Source: an uncultured Oscillospiraceae bacterium
Lineage (GTDB): Bacteria; Bacillota; Clostridia; Oscillospirales; Oscillospiraceae
Direction: 5' to 3'
Assembly: GCA_947626785.1 (NCBI GenBank)
Contig: CANQTO010000008.1
Span: 1 to 64,000, forward strand
DNA length: 64,000 bases
Below, piece by piece: positions 59,887 to 64,000 of the stretch. Within the stretch, counting starts at the first letter, position 1, and each line of letters starts with the position of its first letter. Both the position numbers and the translations under genes were made by a program. The notes below the pieces were generated by a model, which saw nothing but the letters and a program-made list of their open reading frames with translations, ran no database searches and was not told where the DNA came from.

Positions 59887-60336
59887 ATGAAAGTGATCTT
59901 TACCGCCGACGTGAAGGGTCAGGGAAAGAAGGGCGAGATGAAGGAGGTCTCCTCCGGCTACGCCCGCAACTATCTGATCCCCCGGGGCCTGGCCGCGGAG
60001 GCCACCGCCGACACCCTCAACGCCCTCAAGCTCAAGGAGAAGGCCAAGGCCGCCCAGATCGCCAAGGAGAAGGCCCTGGCGGAGGAATATGCCAAGCGCC
60101 TGTCCGCCGTGCAGGTCACCGTCAAGGCCAAGGCCGGCGGCGCGGGCAAGCTCTTCGGGGCCGTGACCTCCCAGGAGATCAGCCGGGCGCTGAAGGAGCA
60201 GTTCGACATGGACATCGAGAAGAATAAGATCGTCCAGTCGGAGCCCATCAAGACCTTCGGCAGCTTCACCGTCAAGGCCAAGCTGGGCTATGAGATCAGC
60301 GGGAACATCAACGTCCTCGTGGTAGAGGACAAGTAA
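59887..60336 (+). CDS. rplI: Large ribosomal subunit protein bL9
   Basis: A 149-residue L9. The N-terminal rRNA-binding part has [20 protein letters not shown] and YLIPRGLA, then a long connecting helix and the C-terminal domain. AAGGAG lies upstream. Between gdpP and rplI an 8-bp GC stem (GGACGGGA/TCCCGTCC near 59827-59845) without a T-run may act in mRNA processing. Confidence 0.97.
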   Translation: MKVIFTADVKGQGKKGEMKEVSSGYARNYLIPRGLAAEATADTLNALKLKEKAKAAQIAKEKALAEEYAKRLSAVQVTVKAKAGGAGKLFGAVTSQEISRALKEQFDMDIEKNKIVQSEPIKTFGSFTVKAKLGYEISGNINVLVVEDK

Positions 60337-60369
60337 GCTATACAGATATAGCGAAAGGAACTTTTAGGG

Positions 60370-61713
60370 ATGGACGAGCTTCTGGGCCGTAAAACGCCCC
60401 ACTCCGCCCCCGCCGAGCAGGCGGTGGTGGGCTCCATGCTCATAGACCCCCGCTGTGTGCCGGAGGTGCTGGAGCGGCTGCGGGGCGACGAATTCTATAT
60501 CAAGCTCAACCGGGATCTGTACGAGACCATGTACGCCATGTTCTCCTACGGGCAGACCATCGACCCGGTGACGGTGCTGGATCAGATGAAGGTCCGGGGC
60601 GTGTACCAGGAGGGCTGCGAGAGCATCCTGGCGGAGATCATGCGCGTCACGCCCACGGCCGCCAACGTGCTGGAGTACGCCGCCATCGTCCGGGACCAGG
60701 CCCTGATGCGCCGCCTGGCGGAGACCGCCGACGAGATCAACGGCATGGTCTACGAGGGCTCCGGCGAAGCGGAGAGCATGCTGGAGGCCGCCGAGCGGAA
60801 GATCTACGCCCTGCGCCAGGGGCGGAACGTGGGCGGTCTGCTGCCCATCTCCTCGGTGGTGCAGAACGTGTTCGACAACCTGTCCGAGGCCGCCGCCTCC
60901 GGCAGCCGGATCCCCGGCCTGTCCACAGGCCTGCCGGACCTGGACCAGCGGATCCTGGGCCTGAACAAGTCGGACCTGATCCTGGTGGCCGCCCGGCCCG
61001 GCATGGGCAAGACCAGCATCGCGCTGAACTTCGCCCTCCACGTGGCCCTGGCCCAGAAGAAGACCGTGGCCATCTTTTCCTTGGAAATGTCCCGGGAGCA
61101 GCTGGTCACCCGGCTGCTGTCCAGGGCCTCCCTGGTGCCTTTGCAGAACCTGCTGACCGGGCAGCTGACCGAGCAGCAGTGGCAGAGCGTCACCGAGGCG
61201 GCCCAGACCATCAGCGGCACCGACATCCGCATCGACGACAACCCCACCCTGACGGTGGCGGATATGAACGCCCAGTGCCGCCGGGTGCCGGATCTGGGCT
61301 TGGTGGTCATCGACTATTTGCAGCTGCTCCAGTCCGCCGGCAGCGGGCACAGCTGGTCCAACGAGAGCCGCACCCAGGCCGTCAGCGACATCAGCCGTAT
61401 GATGAAGATCATGGCCAAGGAGCTGAACGTGCCGGTGGTCTGCGCCTCCCAGCTCTCCCGCGCCAACGAGTCCCGGTCCGACAAGCGCCCCATGCTCTCG
61501 GACCTGCGGGAGTCCGGCGCCATCGAGCAGGACGCGGACGTGGTCATCGGCCTGTACCGGGAGGGCTATTACAACAAAGAGAGCGAGAACCCTAATCTGG
61601 CCGAGGCGATCGTTTTGAAAAACCGCAAGGGCTCTACGGGCACCGTGGAGCTGGCCTGGCTGCCGGAGTACACCTCCTTTGCCTCCGCCGAGAGGCGGCG
61701 GGACGATGAGTAG
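60370..61713 (+). CDS. dnaB: Replicative DNA helicase
   Basis: A 447-residue hexameric 5'-3' helicase (DnaC in Bacillus nomenclature). N-terminal helical domain (about 10-115), linker, RecA-like ATPase with Walker A AARPGMGKTSIALN near 207, FSLEMSREQLVTRLL, the DnaB segment VVIDYLQLLQ (Walker B) and AIEQDADVVIGLYR. No intein is present. Together with the DnaD- and DnaC-like genes at 37-39 kb it gives the helicase and its loader. The stop overlaps tilS by 8 bases. Confidence 0.97.
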   Translation: MDELLGRKTPHSAPAEQAVVGSMLIDPRCVPEVLERLRGDEFYIKLNRDLYETMYAMFSYGQTIDPVTVLDQMKVRGVYQEGCESILAEIMRVTPTAANVLEYAAIVRDQALMRRLAETADEINGMVYEGSGEAESMLEAAERKIYALRQGRNVGGLLPISSVVQNVFDNLSEAAASGSRIPGLSTGLPDLDQRILGLNKSDLILVAARPGMGKTSIALNFALHVALAQKKTVAIFSLEMSREQLVTRLLSRASLVPLQNLLTGQLTEQQWQSVTEAAQTISGTDIRIDDNPTLTVADMNAQCRRVPDLGLVVIDYLQLLQSAGSGHSWSNESRTQAVSDISRMMKIMAKELNVPVVCASQLSRANESRSDKRPMLSDLRESGAIEQDADVVIGLYREGYYNKESENPNLAEAIVLKNRKGSTGTVELAWLPEYTSFASAERRRDDE

Positions 61714-63028
61714 CGACCTGAAAAGCCTCAGGCGGCTGCTGCCGCCGGGGAGCCGGGTCCTCTGCGCCGTGTCCGGCGGGGCGGACAGCCTCTGCCTCTT
61801 AGAGCTGCTGCGGGAGAACCGGGAGAGCCTGGGCATCGAGCTCACCGCCGCCCACTACGAGCACGGCATCCGGGGGGAGGAGTCCCTGGCGGACGCGGCC
61901 TTCGTGGAGGCCTTCTGCCGGGAGCGGGACCTGCCCCTGGTCCTGGAGCACGGGGATGTGCCCGCCTGGGCCAAGGAACATGGCCTGGGCCTGGAGGAGG
62001 CCGCCCGGGAGCGGCGCTATGAGTTTCTGGAGCGGACCGCGGACCGGCTGGGCTGCGATAAGATCGCGGTGGCCCACAACGCGGATGACAACGCCGAGAC
62101 CATGCTCTTGAATCTGGTCCGGGGCGGCGGAGCCGCGGGCCTGGCGGGGATCCCGCCGGTGCGGGGCCGGATCGTGCGGCCCTTACTGGAGGTCCCCCGG
62201 AGCGAGATCGAGGAGTGGCTGGGCCAGCGGGGCCTTAGCTACCGGCAGGACAGCAGCAATCTCTCCGATGAGTACAGCCGCAACCTGCTCCGGCACCGGG
62301 TCCTGCCTGTGCTGCGGGAGCTGAACCCGGCCTTTGCCGCCGCGGCGGGAAGGACCGCCCGGCTGCTGCGGGAGGACGAGAGCTGCCTGACCGATCTGGC
62401 GGAGCGCTTTATCGAGGCCCATTTCGACGGGGAGAGCCTCCCCATAGAAGAGCTCCGGGCCCTGCCCTGGAGCCTGAGCTCCCGGGTGCTGCGCCGCCTG
62501 TGCCCCAAAAGCCTGAGCCTGGAGCATGTGCGCGCCGTCCTGCGGCTGACCGAGGGCACGGAGCTGGCCTACGCCGACGTGCCGGGGCTCCGGGTCCGGC
62601 GGGAGCGGGGGCGGCTGTATTTCCGGGAGCCGGAGGCGGTCCCGCCCCTGCCGGAGCGGACGCTGCTGCCCGGCCAGAGCCTGGAGATCCCGGAGCGGGG
62701 ACTCCGGCTCCGGGCGGAAACGGCCGTCTTTGGCGGAGAAATTCACGACTTGTTCAAAACTTGTTGCTTCAAATATGAGAGGATATATGGTAATATAAAA
62801 TGTACGGGTCCTCGGCCCGGCGACAAAATGCGGCCACTTGGCCGGGGCTGCACTAAGAGCCTGAAGAGCCTGTTTGCCGAGGCGGGGCTGACCAAAGCCC
62901 GGAGAGAAGCCGCGCTGGTGCTCCGGGACGATAAGGGCATCCTGGCGGTGCCGGGGCTGGCGGCGGATGAGAGGACCGCCCCGTCTCCAGGCGACCGGGT
63001 GCTTATGATAGAGATCGAAAAGAATTAG
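61706..63028 (+). CDS. tilS: tRNA(Ile)-lysidine synthase
   Basis: A 440-residue enzyme that makes lysidine at C34 of the AUA-reading tRNA-Ile, essential for decoding. The PP-loop CAVSGGADSLCLL lies at about 19-31, followed by AHYEHGIRGEESLAD, AHNADDNAETMLL and the C-terminal domain with GDKMRPLGRGCTKSLKSLF. The ATG at 61706 overlaps dnaB by eight bases. An AT-rich patch at about 62750-62805 inside the coding region carries promoter-like hexamers and may help drive hpt and ftsH. Confidence 0.95.
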   Translation: MSSDLKSLRRLLPPGSRVLCAVSGGADSLCLLELLRENRESLGIELTAAHYEHGIRGEESLADAAFVEAFCRERDLPLVLEHGDVPAWAKEHGLGLEEAARERRYEFLERTADRLGCDKIAVAHNADDNAETMLLNLVRGGGAAGLAGIPPVRGRIVRPLLEVPRSEIEEWLGQRGLSYRQDSSNLSDEYSRNLLRHRVLPVLRELNPAFAAAAGRTARLLREDESCLTDLAERFIEAHFDGESLPIEELRALPWSLSSRVLRRLCPKSLSLEHVRAVLRLTEGTELAYADVPGLRVRRERGRLYFREPEAVPPLPERTLLPGQSLEIPERGLRLRAETAVFGGEIHDLFKTCCFKYERIYGNIKCTGPRPGDKMRPLGRGCTKSLKSLFAEAGLTKARREAALVLRDDKGILAVPGLAADERTAPSPGDRVLMIEIEKN

Positions 63029-63040
63029 GGAGAAAAGAGT

Positions 63041-63577
63041 ATGATCGAAAAGGATATTCAGCGTATACTGGTTTCCGAGGAGGAGATCCGCGCCAAGATC
63101 TCTTCGGTGGGCGCGAAGATCTCCCGGGACTATGAGGGGAAAGACCCCTTTTTCGTGGGCGTTTTGAAGGGCTGCTTCATCTTCATGGCGGATCTGATGC
63201 GCTGTGTGGACATCCGATGCTCCATGGACTTCATGGCCGTCTCGTCCTACAGCGGGACCAATTCCACCGGCGCCGTGAAGATCAACAAGGACCTGCGGGA
63301 GGATATCGCCGGCCGCCATCTGATCCTGGTGGAGGACATCCTGGACTCCGGCATCACCCTCAACTATCTGAAGAGCTATCTGACGATCCGCCAGCCCGCC
63401 TCCATCGCGGTGGCGACGCTGCTGGATAAGCCCGCCCGCCGGAAGGCGGATATCAAGGCGGACTACTCCTGCTTTGAGATCCCCGACGCCTTCGTGGTGG
63501 GCTATGGCCTGGACTACAACGAGAGATACCGGAATCTGCCGTATATCGGCGTACTGAAACCGGAAATATATTCGTGA
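63041..63577 (+). CDS. hpt: Hypoxanthine phosphoribosyltransferase
   Basis: A 178-residue purine salvage enzyme that makes IMP or GMP from the base and PRPP. The PRPP loop HLILVEDILDSGITL near 93-107 and the N-terminal GVLKGCFIFMADLMR are standard. The tilS-hpt-ftsH order is a classic Firmicute cluster. GGGAG lies upstream of 63041. Confidence 0.96.
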   Translation: MIEKDIQRILVSEEEIRAKISSVGAKISRDYEGKDPFFVGVLKGCFIFMADLMRCVDIRCSMDFMAVSSYSGTNSTGAVKINKDLREDIAGRHLILVEDILDSGITLNYLKSYLTIRQPASIAVATLLDKPARRKADIKADYSCFEIPDAFVVGYGLDYNERYRNLPYIGVLKPEIYS

Positions 63578-63643
63578 GACTTTTGAGGCCGCCGCGAAGG
63601 GCGCGGCCGGCCGATAAGTTCCTGAGAAGGAAGTGACCGTTTT

Positions 63644-64000
63644 TTGAACAAACCGAACCGCAGCCGGGCCCGGGACCTGGGCTTTTACGTGCTTTTGATG
63701 GTCATCCTGCTGGCCGTGATCTTCTCCATGACCAGGGACGCGGATGCCAACGAGGTGGAGAGCTATTCGGACCTGGCGGATCTGTTTTTGGAGGAGAAAG
63801 TCCAGTCCTTTGAGACGGAGGGGAACACGATCATCCTCAAGGTGCGCACCGGCGACCCGGTGGAGCCGATCGAGGAGATGACCTATGACCTGTACAGCTT
63901 CTCCGTCTTCTATGAGGACTTCAACGACCTGATCTGGCAGCAGAAGCAGGACGGCATCCTGGAGGACTACAACTACGGCGAGGGCTTCGTGGTGCCCTGG
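63644..64000 (+). CDS. ftsH: ATP-dependent zinc metalloprotease FtsH, N-terminal part
   Basis: 119 codons are open to the right edge: a short basic head NKPNRSRARD, a membrane helix FYVLLMVILLAVIFSM, then the extracytoplasmic FtsH_ext region with SYSDLADLFLEEKVQSFETE. The ATPase and protease parts lie beyond the window. The start is taken as TTG at 63644 with AAGGAAG about 12 bases upstream; no ATG is available before the helix. Position after hpt and the head sequence support the call. Confidence 0.9.
   Translation, partial: MNKPNRSRARDLGFYVLLMVILLAVIFSMTRDADANEVESYSDLADLFLEEKVQSFETEGNTIILKVRTGDPVEPIEEMTYDLYSFSVFYEDFNDLIWQQKQDGILEDYNYGEGFVVPW

Noticed and set aside
1-64000. CRISPR arrays, tRNA or rRNA genes, prophage or conjugative genes
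   Set aside because: No regular spaced repeats, no cloverleaf-like stretch in the gaps, and no integrase, terminase, capsid or relaxase gene. The gaps are short and mostly explained by promoters, terminators and the MITE-like elements.

Overview
This window reads as chromosomal DNA of a GC-rich member of the Clostridia, most likely an Oscillospiraceae-type gut anaerobe (Oscillibacter, Flavonifractor or Dysosmobacter relatives). The placement is inferred from the housekeeping gene clusters (gdpP-rplI-dnaB, tilS-hpt-ftsH, maf-mreC-mreD-PBP2, comM-thiI-cinA), a PadR regulator, DnaD/DnaC-type helicase loading, the FeoA/FeoB/Cys-rich peptide set and strongly GC-biased third codon positions. No rRNA, tRNA, CRISPR array, phage or complete insertion sequence was found. 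Nearly all of the window is core metabolism and cell biology.

Layout. 1-4.4 kb (+): the tail of an unknown gene, a DUF2442 gene, and a heterodimeric ABC exporter pair. 4.6-19.8 kb (-): one long biosynthetic block, transcribed from a consensus promoter near 19.87 kb in the order argG, argH, argC, argJ, argB, argD, argF, carA, carB. carB is fused in frame to a diaminopimelate epimerase (dapF) module. A hairpin-rich spacer and then lysA plus an aspartate/glutamate racemase follow, so arginine, carbamoyl phosphate and lysine/meso-DAP synthesis are physically joined. 20-21.8 kb (+): an apparently autoregulated PadR regulator and a DUF4097 protein. 21.8-22.95 kb: a small island holding a MITE-like repeat, a 44-residue peptide gene and an unknown 188-residue gene bracketed by two nearly identical terminators. 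22.9-37 kb (-): cinA, thiI, comM, aspS, hisS, mgsA, PBP2, mreD, mreC, maf and a U32 peptidase-family gene. 37-40.2 kb (+): dnaD-like and dnaC-like helicase-loading genes and a lone E2-acyltransferase-like gene; a small membrane protein gene lies opposite. 41.4-49.2 kb (+): an MMPL/RND transporter, a GLUG-repeat surface protein, feoA, feoB and a FeoB-associated Cys-rich peptide, every junction being a 4-base overlap. 49.2-51.2 kb (-): kup. 51.5-56.5 kb (+): an FMN/FAD reductase, an FNT channel, a GT39-like membrane protein and an acyl-ACP thioesterase. 56.6-57.6 kb (-): a sugar-phosphate nucleotidyltransferase. 57.8-64 kb (+): gdpP, rplI, dnaB, tilS, hpt and the start of ftsH.

The points most worth a second look are: the CarB-DapF fusion, whose DapF part has Ala where the first catalytic Cys is expected; a family of three MITE-like elements with about 19-bp terminal inverted repeats and probable 4-bp target duplications, one of which sits between the promoter and the ribosome binding site of the FNT gene; and the fully overlapped MMPL-GLUG-Feo operon, which suggests a surface system tied to ferrous iron. 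Positions and motifs were read by eye. No alignment, folding or database search was run.
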